A DNA stretch of 64,000 nucleotides from Nocardioides sediminis (GCF_003047295.1 NZ_PZYZ01000001.1:372001-436000), one strand, 5' to 3'. Shown: positions 7,364-17,800, counted from the stretch's first letter. The notes: generated by a model not told the origin, from the sequence alone. Translations and numbers: made by a program.

Positions 7364-8065
7364 TCACTTCACCGAGACGCGCGGCGCGACGGAGCGGTAG
7401 CTGTACGTCGTGCCGGTGGTCGACCAGGTGGTGTAGCTGGCGTCGCCCTTGACCGTGATCTTCCACTTCCACTTGCCGCGGCGCGGTGCCGGCAGCTTGA
7501 AGCTGTACTTCCCGGCCTTGCTGGTCTTGAAGGTCTTGTACTTCTTCCACTTCTTGCCGACCTTCTTCTGCACCTTGATCGGCTTCTTGCCGTAGTCCGG
7601 CGTGACCTTGCCCTTGATCAGGGTGCCCCTGGGGTTCTTGAGCACCACCTTGCGCTGCACGCCGACGGCCAGCGGGGCCGACTCGCTGGGCGTGTAGACG
7701 TCACCGTTGGAGGCCGTCGTGCCGCTGTAGACGACCTTGTAGAGCGAGTTGGAGTCGGGCTTGATGTCGAAGAAGAAGTAGCTGCCCGCGGAGTCATCGG
7801 TCTGGATGGTCGTCCACACCGGGTTCTTGGCCGAGTAGACCTGCAGGGCCACCGAGCCGTAGTAGACGCTGCCGCCTGCGGCCGTGAGGACGGCCCCGTT
7901 GATGGACAGGTCGTCCTCGCCGTAGATCACCTGGGACGCACTGGCGGCGATGGAGCTGGAGGTCGTGTAGGTGACAGCAGCCTCGGCCGGTGAGCTGATC
8001 GCCACCGGTGCCAGTCCGAGGAGGCCGGCCGTGGTCAGGCCCGCGATGAGTCGAGTGAAGCGCAT
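7364..8065 (-). CDS. secreted protein with lysine-rich C-terminal beta-sandwich-like domain
   Basis: 233 residues. Signal peptide: MRFTR, a hydrophobic core of about 18 residues, and an Ala-x-Ala cleavage site near residue 30. The mature part begins with Ser/Thr-rich strands. It ends with a lysine-rich stretch (KKPIKVQKKVGKKWKKYKT, then GKYSFKLP, GKWKWKITVKGD) of a kind seen in Ig-like surface domains of actinobacteria. No catalytic motif is seen. AGGGG lies upstream of the ATG. It is divergent from another lysine-rich secreted protein at 8365, and the two may be functionally linked. Function unknown. Confidence 0.75.
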   Translation of the reverse strand: MRFTRLIAGLTTAGLLGLAPVAISSPAEAAVTYTTSSSIAASASQVIYGEDDLSINGAVLTAAGGSVYYGSVALQVYSAKNPVWTTIQTDDSAGSYFFFDIKPDSNSLYKVVYSGTTASNGDVYTPSESAPLAVGVQRKVVLKNPRGTLIKGKVTPDYGKKPIKVQKKVGKKWKKYKTFKTSKAGKYSFKLPAPRRGKWKWKITVKGDASYTTWSTTGTTYSYRSVAPRVSVK

Positions 8066-8364
8066 GTGCCCCGTATCCCCTTTCGATGGACGCCGACGGC
8101 GCCCCGTGTGTGCGGCGGACCCCGTGACCCGCCGGCGGGACGCTACCCCCTGGCGTGTCGTGCAAACCCCGCCGACCGCCCCGATGTCGAGGCCGGAGGC
8201 GAGGCGGGCCGCACGCGCCCACCTGGCCGGCGCCTCGCGTGTTTGTCGGGGTGCAGCACCGGGTAGAGGGCGTGCGCTGCGGAGGACGGGCGCGAGGTCG
8301 CGTCGGTCCCACCCCGTGTCACCCCCTGTCAGATCACCGACCCGTACCGAGGAGACCCTCCCGC
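8066..8364. other. divergent promoter region of two secreted-protein genes
   Basis: 299 bases without a gene. Ribosome-binding sites flank it (AGGGG on the minus strand, CCGAGGAGACC on the plus strand). I could not pick a single convincing -35/-10 pair or operator in between. Confidence 0.4.
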
Positions 8365-9093
8365 ATGAACAAGCTGTCCCGCGTGGTCGCCACCGCGACC
8401 CTCGCCCTCGCCACCGCCGTCCCGGCGGCCGTCGTGTCCTCCGCGGCCGTTGCCACCCCGACCGTCACCGACGTCAGTGAGCGCCCTGCCAAGAAGAAGG
8501 CGATCAAGCTCGTCAAGGCCAAGCCCGGGACGCACTACGGGCTTCCCGGCAACAAGATCACCGCGAAGATCCGCGCGAAGGGCAAGGTGAAGTTCTACCT
8601 CGGCGGCGACCTCGTCAAGAAGGCCAAGATCAAGAAGGGCAAGGCCAAGTACACGCTGCCCATCGAGCTCGCTCCGGGCACCTACAAGGTCAAGGCCAAG
8701 TACAAGAAGAGCAAGGCCTCGACCAAGACCGTCGTCTGGGACTCCGCGCTCAACGTCTCCCAGGCCGCGTTCACCATCTCCGCCTCGACGCCCTCCTACG
8801 ACCTGCCCTCGCCCGCCCTGACCGGCACGGTCAGGTACAAGGGCAAGGTCGCCACGACGGGGTGGGTCGACATGTACCTGAACGGCAACGTCAAGGGCGG
8901 CAGTGACTCCACCGACTACTGCTGCATGTCCTCGGTCGGCGGCGACGGCACGTTCTCGTTCTCGTCCAGCTTCCTCTCCGACGCCCAGGAGCGAGGCGTC
9001 GGCACCTGGACCTACCGGGCCTTCTACACCGAGACCGCGTCGTTCGCGGAGTACATCTACTCCCAGCCGATCACCGTGACCGTCACCCCCTGA
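8365..9093 (+). CDS. secreted lysine-rich protein of unknown function
   Basis: 242 residues. The signal peptide cleaves near Ala30 (SSAAVA-TPT). Residues 40-125 are very lysine-rich with alternating strands (KAKIKKGKAKYTLP, TYKVKAKYKKSKAS), giving a highly basic half. A second, neutral half is a Ser/Thr-rich beta domain with an unusual CC pair (DYCCMSS). ATG at 8365 is preceded by GAGGAG, and the frame upstream lacks a signal sequence. The architecture resembles repeated Ig-like surface domains but no family can be named. It is divergent from the lysine-rich protein ending at 7364. Confidence 0.75.
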   Translation: MNKLSRVVATATLALATAVPAAVVSSAAVATPTVTDVSERPAKKKAIKLVKAKPGTHYGLPGNKITAKIRAKGKVKFYLGGDLVKKAKIKKGKAKYTLPIELAPGTYKVKAKYKKSKASTKTVVWDSALNVSQAAFTISASTPSYDLPSPALTGTVRYKGKVATTGWVDMYLNGNVKGGSDSTDYCCMSSVGGDGTFSFSSSFLSDAQERGVGTWTYRAFYTETASFAEYIYSQPITVTVTP

Positions 9094-9117
9094 CGCACGG
9101 CATCGCCCAGCTCCTGC

Positions 9118-9147
9118 AGGACCCCCGGCCCGCGTGCCGGGGGTCCT
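9118..9147 (+). terminator. rho-independent-type hairpin
   Basis: A 12-bp perfect stem (AGGACCCCCGGC paired with GCCGGGGGTCCT) with a 6-base loop lies 25 bp after the stop of the secreted-protein gene and ahead of the mfd promoter. Confidence 0.8.
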
Positions 9148-9218
9148 GTGCGTGTGGCGTGGTCCGGCCCCGTCGACGGCCGGCACGAGCCGAGCGGTCC
9201 GACCATGCGGGGCTTTCG

Positions 9219-9224
9219 TAGACT
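9219..9224 (+). promoter_or_regulatory. -10 box TAGACT upstream of mfd
   Basis: TAGACT fits the actinobacterial TAnnnT -10 consensus. It lies about 90 bp before the mfd ATG, so mfd would have a conventional leader. Confidence 0.4.
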
Positions 9225-9314
9225 GGCCGGCGCACCCCCGCCCGGTCCGGGACGGGGGCTCGACGGCGTGCCCTCGCGCGCGACCCGTCGGCCAGGCAGT
9301 GACGAGAGGACGCG

Positions 9315-12300
9315 ATGACCACGCTCACCGAGGTGGCCGACGACCTGCTGGCCGGCCCCGTGCTGGCCGACGCGATGGCCGAGGCCGGGCAGGTCGCCCC
9401 GCTCGACCTCACGGGCCCGGCGGCCGTGCGTCCCTTCGTGGTCCGCGGCCTGGTGGGCGCGGGTCGCACGGTTCTGGCGGTCACCGCGACCGCCCGCGAG
9501 GCCGAGGACCTGGTGGAGGAGCTGGTCGACCTCGTCGACCCCGCCCGCGTCGCCTACTACCCGAGCTGGGAGACGCTGCCCCACGAGCGGCTCAGCCCGC
9601 GCAGCGACACCGTCGGGCGCCGCCTGGCCGTGCTGCGCCGGTTGCGCCATCCCGGCACGGACGCCACCAACGGCCCGCTCTCGGTGGTCGTCGCGCCCAT
9701 CCGCTCGCTCCTCCAGCCGCAGGTCAAGGGACTGGCCGACCTGGAGCCCGTCGAGCTCGTCCCGGGCCAGACGACCGCGATGGACGACGTCGTCCGCGGC
9801 TTGGCGGACGCGGCGTACACCCGCGTCGACATGGTCGAGAAGCGCGGCGAGTTCGCCGTCCGTGGCGGCATCGTCGACGTGTTCCCGCCGACCGAGGAGC
9901 ACCCGCTGCGGGTGGAGTTCTGGGGCGACGACGTCGAGGAGATCCGGTCGTTCGCGGTCGCGGACCAGCGGACGATGGGCACCGTCGAGCGCCTGTGGGC
10001 CCCACCGTGCCGTGAGCTCCTGCTCACCGAGGACGTACGCCGTCGCGCGGCCGAGCTGGGCCGTGCGCACCCGCAGCTGCTCGAGCTCACCGACAAGATC
10101 GCCTCCGGCATCGCGGTCGAGGGCATGGAGTCCCTGGCCCCCGCGCTCGTCGACGAGATGGAGCTGCTCGTCGACCTGATGCCCGACGACACCACCGTGC
10201 TGGTGCTGGACCCCGAGCGTGCCCGCCGCCGCGCGCACGACCTGGTGGCCACCAGCGAGGAGTTCCTCGGCGCCAGCTGGGCGGCGGCGGCCGGGGGCGG
10301 CCAGTCGCCCATCGACCTGTCCACCGCGTCGTACCGCGAGGTCGCCGACGTGCGCGAGCACGTGCTGGACCGCCGGCTGGCCTGGTGGACGGTGAGCCCG
10401 TTCGGCATCGAGACCGACGCGCCGGGGGACGTCGACCTCGACGTGGTGGTGGGTGCGGTGCAGTCCCGGGCGCTGGCTGCCCAGCCCGCCGAGGCCTACC
10501 GCGGCGACCTCGAGCGCGCGATCGTCGACGTCAAGGGATGGCTGTCCGAGGGCTACCGGGTGACCGTCGTCCACCTCGGCCACGGGCCGGCCGAGCGGAT
10601 GGTCGAGGTGCTCGGCGAGCACGACGTGCCGGCCGGCCTGGACGCGACCGCCGAGGGCGTCGTCTCGGTCACGACCGGCTGCATCACCCAGGGCCTCGTC
10701 GACCCGTCGGTGCGCCTCGCCCTGGTGACGGGCGAGGACCTGAGCGGCCAGAAGGCCTCCACGCGCGACATGCGCAAGATGCCGGCGCGGCGCAAGAAGC
10801 AGATCGACCCGCTCGAGCTCAAGGCCGGCGACTTCGTCGTCCACGAGCAGCACGGCGTGGGCCGGTTCGTGGAGATGATGCAGCGCGAGGTCGCCGGCGC
10901 GACGCGGGAGTACCTCGTCCTGGAGTACGGCGCGTCCAAGCGTGGCGCCCCGCCGGACCGCCTCTTCGTGCCGGCCGACACCCTCGACCAGGTGACCCGC
11001 TACGTCGGCGGCGAGCAGCCCAGCCTGGACCGGCTGGGCGGAGGCGACTGGACCAAGCGCAAGAACCGCGCCCGCAAGGCGGTCCGCGAGATCGCGGCCG
11101 AGCTGATCAAGCTCTACGCCGCGCGGCAGGCGACCCAGGGCCACGCCTTCGGCCCCGACACCCCGTGGCAGCGCGAGCTCGAGGACGCCTTCCCGTTCAA
11201 CGAGACCCCCGACCAGCTCAGCACCGTCGACGAGGTCAAGGCCGACATGCGTCGTACGGTCCCGATGGACCGGCTGGTCTGCGGCGACGTGGGCTACGGC
11301 AAGACCGAGATCGCGGTCCGGGCGGCGTTCAAGGCCGTGCAGGACGGCAAGCAGGTCGCCGTGCTGGTGCCGACGACGCTGCTCGTGACCCAGCACCTGA
11401 GCACCTTCACCGAGCGGATGAGCGGCTTCCCCGTCGTGCTCAAGGGGCTCTCGCGGTTCCAGACCGACAAGGAGGCCAAGGAGGTCATCGCCGGTCTCGA
11501 GACCGGCGAGGTCGACATCGTGGTCGGCACGCACCGCCTCCTCAACCCGGACATCCGGATGAAGGACCTCGGCCTCATCATCGTCGACGAGGAGCAGCGG
11601 TTCGGCGTCGAGCACAAGGAGCAGATGAAGCGGCTGCGCACCTCGGTGGACGTGCTCTCGATGAGCGCCACGCCGATCCCGCGCACGCTGGAGATGGCCG
11701 TCACCGGCATCCGGGAGATGTCCACCATCACCACCCCGCCCGAGGAGCGGCACCCGGTGCTGACCTACGTCGGCGCCTACGAGGACCGGCAGGTGATCGC
11801 CGCTGTGCGGCGCGAGCTGCTGCGCGAGGGCCAGGTCTTCTTCATCCACAACCGGGTCAACTCGATCGAGAAGGCCGCCGCCCGCATCCGTGAGCTCGTC
11901 CCGGAGGCGCGGGTCGCCACGGCGCACGGCCAGATGGGGGAGCACCAGCTCGAGCAGGTGATGCTCGACTTCTGGGAGAAGCGCTTCGACGTGCTGGTCT
12001 GCACGACGATCGTGGAGTCCGGCCTCGACGTCTCCAACGCCAACACCATGATCATCGAGCGCGCCGACGCGCTCGGCCTGTCCCAGCTGCACCAGCTGCG
12101 TGGCCGGGTCGGCCGGTCCCGGGAGCGGGCCTACGCCTACTTCCTCTACCCGGCCGAGAAGCCGCTGACCGAGACGGCCCACGAGCGCCTGGCCACCCTG
12201 GCCCAGCACTCCGACCTCGGCGGCGGCATGGCGATCGCGATGAAGGACCTCGAGATCCGCGGCGCCGGCAACCTGCTCGGTGGCGAGCAGTCCGGCCACA

Positions 12301-12860
12301 TCGCCGACGTCGGCTTCGACCTCTACGTCCGGCTGGTCGGCGAGGCGGTGCAGGACTTCAAGGGCGACGCCGAGCCGGAGGTCACCGAGGTCCGCATCGA
12401 GCTTCCTGTCGACGCGCACCTGCCGCACGACTACATCCCCTCCGAGCGGCTCCGCCTCGAGATCTACAAGCGGCTCGCGGAGGTGCGGAGCGACGAGGAC
12501 GTCGACCAGCTGCGCGAGGAGCTCGTCGACCGGTACGGCGAGCCGCCGGCGGTCGTGGAGTCGCTGATGATCGTGGCGCGGTTCCGCGCCCGGGCGCGCC
12601 GGGCCGGGGTGCGGGAGGTGACGATCGCGGGCAAGCACGTGCGGTTCGCACCCGTCGACCTGCCCGAGTCGCGCGTCGTACGCCTCAACCGGGTCTACCC
12701 GAAGTCGATCGTCAAGGCGCCTGTGAGCACGATCCTCGTGCCGCGCCCGCAGACCGCCGTGGTCGGGGGCAAGCCGATCGCCGGGATCGCCCTGCTTGAA
12801 TGGGCCCGTGGTGTGATCGACACCATCATCGACCCACCCGCCGCCCAGCAGCCCGGGTGA
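9315..12860 (+). CDS. mfd: transcription-repair coupling factor Mfd
   Basis: 1181 residues, normal for Mfd. It removes RNA polymerase stalled at lesions and recruits UvrA. Domains in order: a UvrB-like N-terminal module; the RNA-polymerase-interacting domain near residue 500 (AGDFVVHEQHGVGRF); the translocase with Walker A GDVGYGKTEIA near residue 656, DEEQRFGVEHK near 758, SATPIPRTLEMA and GRVGRSRERAYAYF; and a C-terminal TRCF domain. GAGAGGACGCG precedes the ATG. It is followed at close distance by a lipoprotein and mazG on the same strand, a common actinobacterial arrangement. Confidence 0.98.
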   Translation: MTTLTEVADDLLAGPVLADAMAEAGQVAPLDLTGPAAVRPFVVRGLVGAGRTVLAVTATAREAEDLVEELVDLVDPARVAYYPSWETLPHERLSPRSDTVGRRLAVLRRLRHPGTDATNGPLSVVVAPIRSLLQPQVKGLADLEPVELVPGQTTAMDDVVRGLADAAYTRVDMVEKRGEFAVRGGIVDVFPPTEEHPLRVEFWGDDVEEIRSFAVADQRTMGTVERLWAPPCRELLLTEDVRRRAAELGRAHPQLLELTDKIASGIAVEGMESLAPALVDEMELLVDLMPDDTTVLVLDPERARRRAHDLVATSEEFLGASWAAAAGGGQSPIDLSTASYREVADVREHVLDRRLAWWTVSPFGIETDAPGDVDLDVVVGAVQSRALAAQPAEAYRGDLERAIVDVKGWLSEGYRVTVVHLGHGPAERMVEVLGEHDVPAGLDATAEGVVSVTTGCITQGLVDPSVRLALVTGEDLSGQKASTRDMRKMPARRKKQIDPLELKAGDFVVHEQHGVGRFVEMMQREVAGATREYLVLEYGASKRGAPPDRLFVPADTLDQVTRYVGGEQPSLDRLGGGDWTKRKNRARKAVREIAAELIKLYAARQATQGHAFGPDTPWQRELEDAFPFNETPDQLSTVDEVKADMRRTVPMDRLVCGDVGYGKTEIAVRAAFKAVQDGKQVAVLVPTTLLVTQHLSTFTERMSGFPVVLKGLSRFQTDKEAKEVIAGLETGEVDIVVGTHRLLNPDIRMKDLGLIIVDEEQRFGVEHKEQMKRLRTSVDVLSMSATPIPRTLEMAVTGIREMSTITTPPEERHPVLTYVGAYEDRQVIAAVRRELLREGQVFFIHNRVNSIEKAAARIRELVPEARVATAHGQMGEHQLEQVMLDFWEKRFDVLVCTTIVESGLDVSNANTMIIERADALGLSQLHQLRGRVGRSRERAYAYFLYPAEKPLTETAHERLATLAQHSDLGGGMAIAMKDLEIRGAGNLLGGEQSGHIADVGFDLYVRLVGEAVQDFKGDAEPEVTEVRIELPVDAHLPHDYIPSERLRLEIYKRLAEVRSDEDVDQLREELVDRYGEPPAVVESLMIVARFRARARRAGVREVTIAGKHVRFAPVDLPESRVVRLNRVYPKSIVKAPVSTILVPRPQTAVVGGKPIAGIALLEWARGVIDTIIDPPAAQQPG

Positions 12861-12891
12861 TCGTGCAGCCCCAGTCGTCGAGGAGTGACGC

Positions 12892-13587
12892 GTGAGCAAG
12901 ACCCGCCTGAAGACCGCCGTGCGGACGGTGGGGGCCGTGGCCCTCTCCGGACTGGTGCTGACCGGGTGCGCGGGCAGCGCCAAGCCCGGTGTGGCCGTCC
13001 AGGTGGGCGACGAGACGATCTCCACGCGCACCGTCGACCGGGCCTCCCAGCACCTGTGCACCGCGCTGGGCGACGAGTTCCGCGGCAGCGGCACCGTGGT
13101 GCCGATGGGATTCATCCGGCAGGGCGTCGTCCAGCTCATGACGCTGTCGGAGACCGCGCACCAGATCGCCGAGGAGTACGGCGTCGAGCCGGGGGCCGCC
13201 TACGAGCGCGACGTCGCGCAGCGCGAGCGGACCGCGGAGGCCTTCCCCGAGGAGGTGCGCGAGGACTACGTCGAGGTGATGAGCGCCAACGCGCTCGCCA
13301 CCGACATCCTCGAGCAGGTCGGGCGCGCCGAGCTGGAGGCCCAGGGCTTCACCGACCCGACGGTGGAGCAGGTCACCGAGGCGGGCACCGACATCTTCAC
13401 CTCGTGGCCCGACCGCAACGGAGTCGTCGTCGACCCTCGCTACGGCGTGGAGATGGTCGACGGCACCCTCACCCCCGTCGACACCAACCTCTCGGTGGCG
13501 GTCGGCGAGGCGGCCCAGGCCGGTCTGGAGACCGAGCCCGACGCCACCTACGCCAACACGCTGCCCGAGACCCACCGCTGCGGCTGA
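12892..13587 (+). CDS. lipoprotein with SurA N-terminal-like domain
   Basis: 231 residues. The signal peptide ends in the lipobox LTGC with Cys26, so it should be lipid-anchored outside the membrane. After it, PGVAVQVGDETISTRTVDRAS resembles the first helix region of SurA/PrsA chaperones, but there is no parvulin peptidyl-prolyl isomerase domain. The rest is acidic and helical, and the C-terminus is LPETHRCG. It is encoded between mfd and mazG and is probably co-transcribed. A protein-folding role is inferred only from the N-terminal resemblance. Confidence 0.8.
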   Translation: MSKTRLKTAVRTVGAVALSGLVLTGCAGSAKPGVAVQVGDETISTRTVDRASQHLCTALGDEFRGSGTVVPMGFIRQGVVQLMTLSETAHQIAEEYGVEPGAAYERDVAQRERTAEAFPEEVREDYVEVMSANALATDILEQVGRAELEAQGFTDPTVEQVTEAGTDIFTSWPDRNGVVVDPRYGVEMVDGTLTPVDTNLSVAVGEAAQAGLETEPDATYANTLPETHRCG

Positions 13588-13591
13588 GCCC

Positions 13592-14317
13592 GTGCCGGGG
13601 CCGAGTGCGCAGCCGGCGTCGGGGGAGCCCCTCGTCGAGTTCGTCGAGGTGATGCGGCGGCTGCGGTCCGAGTGCCCGTGGAAGGCCGAGCAGACCCACT
13701 CCTCGCTGGCGCGCTACCTCCAGGAGGAGGCGCACGAGACCCTCGAGGCGATCGACGTCGGCGAGGCATCCGGCGACTGGGACCACCTCCGTGAGGAGCT
13801 CGGCGACCTGCTGCTCCAGGTCTACTTCCACGCCGCGATCGCGGAGGAGCGCGGGGAGTGGACGATCGACGACGTCGCGGCCGACATCGTCGCCAAGCTG
13901 CGCCGTCGCAACCCGCACGTGTTCGGGGAGGGTGCCGGGTCCGCGGGCCTCACCGCCGAGGACGTCAACGCCGAGTGGGAGCGCCTCAAGGCCCGGGAGA
14001 AGTCGCAGCGGACCTCCGTCACCGACGGGCTCCCGCCCGCCCTGCCCGCGCTGCTGTACGCCGACAAGGTGCTCGACCGGCTCTCCCGCGCCGCCGGCGT
14101 CGACCCGGGGCAGCCGCTCCGTCGGACGTCGCCCGGGACGTCCGACGCCCCGGTCGCCGGGGGCGCCGCCGCGTCGGACGTCCCGGAGACCGGTGGCGCC
14201 GCGGAGCTGGGGGAGCGGCTGCTCGACCTCGTCGCGGAGGCCCGCGCCGCCGGCGTCGACCCGGAGCAGGCGCTGCGCCACGCCGTACGACGACGGGTCG
14301 AGGCCGCCGAGGGCTGA
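13592..14317 (+). CDS. mazG: nucleoside triphosphate pyrophosphohydrolase MazG
   Basis: 241 residues. The MazG core begins at LVEFVEVMRRLRSECPWKAEQTH. The Mg-binding motif is present (EEAHETLEAID, then REELGDLLLQVYFHA), followed by the usual NPHVFGE and EWERLKAREK. MazG enzymes hydrolyse NTPs or dNTPs to monophosphates and help clear damaged nucleotides. The C-terminal part contains an Ala/Gly/Pro-rich low-complexity insert (about residues 175-205) before a final helical segment. GTG at 13592 follows the lipoprotein stop by 4 bases. Confidence 0.92.
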   Translation: MPGPSAQPASGEPLVEFVEVMRRLRSECPWKAEQTHSSLARYLQEEAHETLEAIDVGEASGDWDHLREELGDLLLQVYFHAAIAEERGEWTIDDVAADIVAKLRRRNPHVFGEGAGSAGLTAEDVNAEWERLKAREKSQRTSVTDGLPPALPALLYADKVLDRLSRAAGVDPGQPLRRTSPGTSDAPVAGGAAASDVPETGGAAELGERLLDLVAEARAAGVDPEQALRHAVRRRVEAAEG

Positions 14318-14354
14318 CCGGCCCGCCGGCCGCGCCCGCGACTCGCCGGGAGCG

Positions 14355-14510
14355 GTAGCCAGCCACAACTTCGGCGCGACCGAACGTGGCTCACGCACCG
14401 CCGGCCGGGGTGTCGCCGGGGACACGCCGCCCGGGCGGTGGGCCAGCCACGATCCGGGGCGGGCGGAACGTGGCGCAAACACCGCTCGCGGGCCAGCCGG
14501 GGGCGGTTGG
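14355..14510. repeat. REP-like hairpin repeats between convergent genes
   Basis: Two similar copies start at about 14355 and 14438 (83 bp apart). They share GCCAGCCAC, then CGGAACGTGGC or CGAACGTGGC, then ACACCGC or GCACCGC. Each is a dyad (AGCCAC...GTGGCT with inner TTCGG...CCGAA in copy 1). A third fragment (GGGCCAGCC) begins near 14490. The region separates mazG from the convergent permease, so it may also terminate transcription. Confidence 0.6.
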
Positions 14511-14515
14511 GTGGG

Positions 14516-15766
14516 TCAGCGGCGGCGCAGGGCGACCAGCCGCCCGACCACCCCCACCGCGAGCACGGCGAGCCCGGCGAGGACCGACGCCGCCGGCAGC
14601 AACGCCGCGAGCAGCAGGCAGCCGGCCAGCCCGACGACCTGCATCGGGCGCGGCCACCGGCGCTGCTCGGCGGGCTGGCGCAGGGCCGCGAGGTTGGCGA
14701 CGGCGTAGTAGAGCAGCACGCCGAACGAGGAGAAGCCGATCGCGCCGCGCAGGTCCACGGTGAGCACCAGCACGACGACGACCGCGCCGAGCGCCAGCTG
14801 GGCGCGGTCGGGGACCCGGTGGACGGGGTCGACGTGGGCCAGGGGTGCGGGCAGGTCCCGCTCGCGCGCCATGGCGAGCCCGGTGCGGGTGACCCCGGCC
14901 AGCAACGCGAGCAGGGCGCCGAGGCACGCGGCCGCCGCGCCGACGCGGACCACCGGCGCGGCCCAGTCGGCACCGGCGGCGGCCACGGCGTCGGAGACCG
15001 GCGCGGAGCTCGAGGGGAGGTCCGCCCCGAGCGCGTGCACGAGGGCGAGCCCCACGGCGACGTACACCACGACCGCGACGCCGAGGGCGACCAGGATGGC
15101 GTGGCCCAGCACCTCGGGCCGGCGCACCTCCTCGGCCAGCGTCGCGATGCGGGCGTACCCCGCGAACGCGAAGAAGAGCAGGCCCGCCGCCTGGAGCACG
15201 CCGAGGAACCCGTCCGGGTCCGGCAGCGGTGACGGGGCGGGGGAGTGCGTCATGCCGGCGAGCGCGACCGCCAGCACCAGGACGAGCAGCGTGGCGCCCA
15301 GCAGCACCCGCGCCAGCCGAGCGGTGCGGGTGATGCCGCGCAGCGTGGCCAGGGTCAGCAGGGCGACGGCGAGCGCGGCGGCCAGGCGCTGCCACCACCC
15401 GCCGGCCGGGACGGCGTACGCCGCGAACGTCATCGCCATCGCGGCACACGAGGCGGTCTTGCCGATCACGAACCCCCACCCGGCGAGGAAACCCCACCAC
15501 GGGCCGAGGACCTCGCGGCCGAACAGGTAGGTGCCCCCCGAGGAGGGGTAGGACTGGGCGAGCTGGGCCGACGCGACCGCGTTGCACAGGGCGATGACCG
15601 CCGCGACGCCCAAGGCCAGGAAGATCGCCGACCCGGCGGTCGCGGCGGCGGGCGCGAAGGCCGCGAACACCCCGGCGCCGATCATCGCGGACAGCCCGAC
15701 GACGACCGCGTCCCCGGTCCCGAGGCCGCGCGCCAGGCTGTCGGTCTCGCTCATGCTCAGCATCAT
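14516..15766 (-). CDS. APC-superfamily amino acid permease
   Basis: 416 residues with about 12 hydrophobic helices. TM1 has the signature GTGDAVVVGLSAMIGAGVFAAF, whose broken helix GAGVF binds the substrate backbone in APC transporters. TM6 has FFAFAGYARIATLAEEVRRP, the (F/Y)AGY...EE motif of the family. It imports or exchanges amino acids or amines, substrate unknown. Methionines at 15766, 15763 and 15754 are possible starts; I give the first. It is divergent from eno and converges with mazG. Confidence 0.85.
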   Translation of the reverse strand: MMLSMSETDSLARGLGTGDAVVVGLSAMIGAGVFAAFAPAAATAGSAIFLALGVAAVIALCNAVASAQLAQSYPSSGGTYLFGREVLGPWWGFLAGWGFVIGKTASCAAMAMTFAAYAVPAGGWWQRLAAALAVALLTLATLRGITRTARLARVLLGATLLVLVLAVALAGMTHSPAPSPLPDPDGFLGVLQAAGLLFFAFAGYARIATLAEEVRRPEVLGHAILVALGVAVVVYVAVGLALVHALGADLPSSSAPVSDAVAAAGADWAAPVVRVGAAAACLGALLALLAGVTRTGLAMARERDLPAPLAHVDPVHRVPDRAQLALGAVVVVLVLTVDLRGAIGFSSFGVLLYYAVANLAALRQPAEQRRWPRPMQVVGLAGCLLLAALLPAASVLAGLAVLAVGVVGRLVALRRR

Positions 15767-15827
15767 GCCGCCCGCACCGGGAGGCGCCGGGAGGTGGTCG
15801 CGGTGTCCGGGCGCGGCCCGGGGCCCA

Positions 15828-15833
15828 TAGGCT
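15828..15833 (+). promoter_or_regulatory. -10 box TAGGCT upstream of eno
   Basis: TAGGCT lies about 60 bp before the enolase GTG, so unlike many neighbours eno would have a leader. A good AGGAG site precedes its start. Confidence 0.45.
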
Positions 15834-15882
15834 GAGGCCGCGTCCCACCGGACCGCACCCGAGCCCTTTCCCCAACCCGTAG

Positions 15883-17169
<1,287 letters not shown>

Positions 17170-17175
17170 TCGGGG

Positions 17176-17181
17176 CAGACT
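17176..17181 (+). promoter_or_regulatory. -10-like CAGACT 7 nt before the divIC start
   Basis: CAGACT followed by 7 bases and ATG (17189) fits the leaderless layout seen elsewhere in the window. It lies just after the eno stop, so the septum gene may have its own start site as well as read-through. Confidence 0.4.
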
Positions 17182-17188
17182 GCTCCAC

Positions 17189-17800
17189 ATGGCTCCACAG
17201 CCCCCCAAGCAGCGTCGCACTCCCCGGGGTGGACCCGGCGGGAACACGCGGCCCGGTGCGCGCACGCAGCGCGCCCGGTCCGCGGCGTCCCGGCCGGCCA
17301 CCCCGGAGGGCACGCGCGCGCCCGGGGCCGCCCCCGCCAGGCCACGTCGTCCGCGACCGACCGGGCGGGCCGCCGTGCTGGTCCTCGTCCTCGCGGTGCT
17401 GACCGTGTCCTACGCGTCGTCGCTGCGGGCCTACATCCAGCAGCGCTCCCACATCGCCGACCTCAAGGCCGCCATCGCGCAGCGCGAGGCCAGCATCAAC
17501 GACCTCGAGCGCGAGAAGCAGCGCTGGGAGGACCCGGCCTACGTCAAGGCGCAGGCGCGGGCGCGCTTCGGCTACCTCATGCCCGGCGAGACCGGCTTCC
17601 AGGTCCTCGACGAGGACGGCCGGCCGCTGGAGCAGCAGGCGACGCTCAACGACCCCGACGACGTGCTCAAGATCGAGCCGACCGCCTGGTGGTCGCCGGC
17701 CTGGGACTCCGTGGAGCTCGCCGGCAACCCACCCCCGCCCGAGCCCGAGACGCCCTCGGTGATCGACGGCGTCAAGATCGACAAGGCCGGACAGCAGTGA
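17189..17800 (+). CDS. septum formation initiator, FtsB/DivIC family
   Basis: 203 residues. A long basic, Pro/Arg/Gly-rich cytoplasmic N-terminus (about 58 residues) is followed by one transmembrane helix (about residues 60-79, AVLVLVLAVLTVSYA). A coiled coil comes next (HIADLKAAIAQREASINDLEREKQRW), then the conserved DivIC segment DPAYVKAQARARFGYLMPGE. In the divisome this family bridges FtsL and FtsQ. The C-terminus is Pro-rich. It overlaps the DUF501 start by 4 bp. The eno - divIC - DUF501 order is classic in actinobacteria. Confidence 0.92.
   Translation: MAPQPPKQRRTPRGGPGGNTRPGARTQRARSAASRPATPEGTRAPGAAPARPRRPRPTGRAAVLVLVLAVLTVSYASSLRAYIQQRSHIADLKAAIAQREASINDLEREKQRWEDPAYVKAQARARFGYLMPGETGFQVLDEDGRPLEQQATLNDPDDVLKIEPTAWWSPAWDSVELAGNPPPPEPETPSVIDGVKIDKAGQQ

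Noticed and set aside
9057-13139. Very long open frame antisense to mfd and its lipoprotein neighbour
   Set aside because: The plus strand encodes clear Mfd motifs throughout. High-GC coding sequence gives long stop-free antisense frames; the antisense product is rich in His/Asp/Gly/Val with no recognisable domain.
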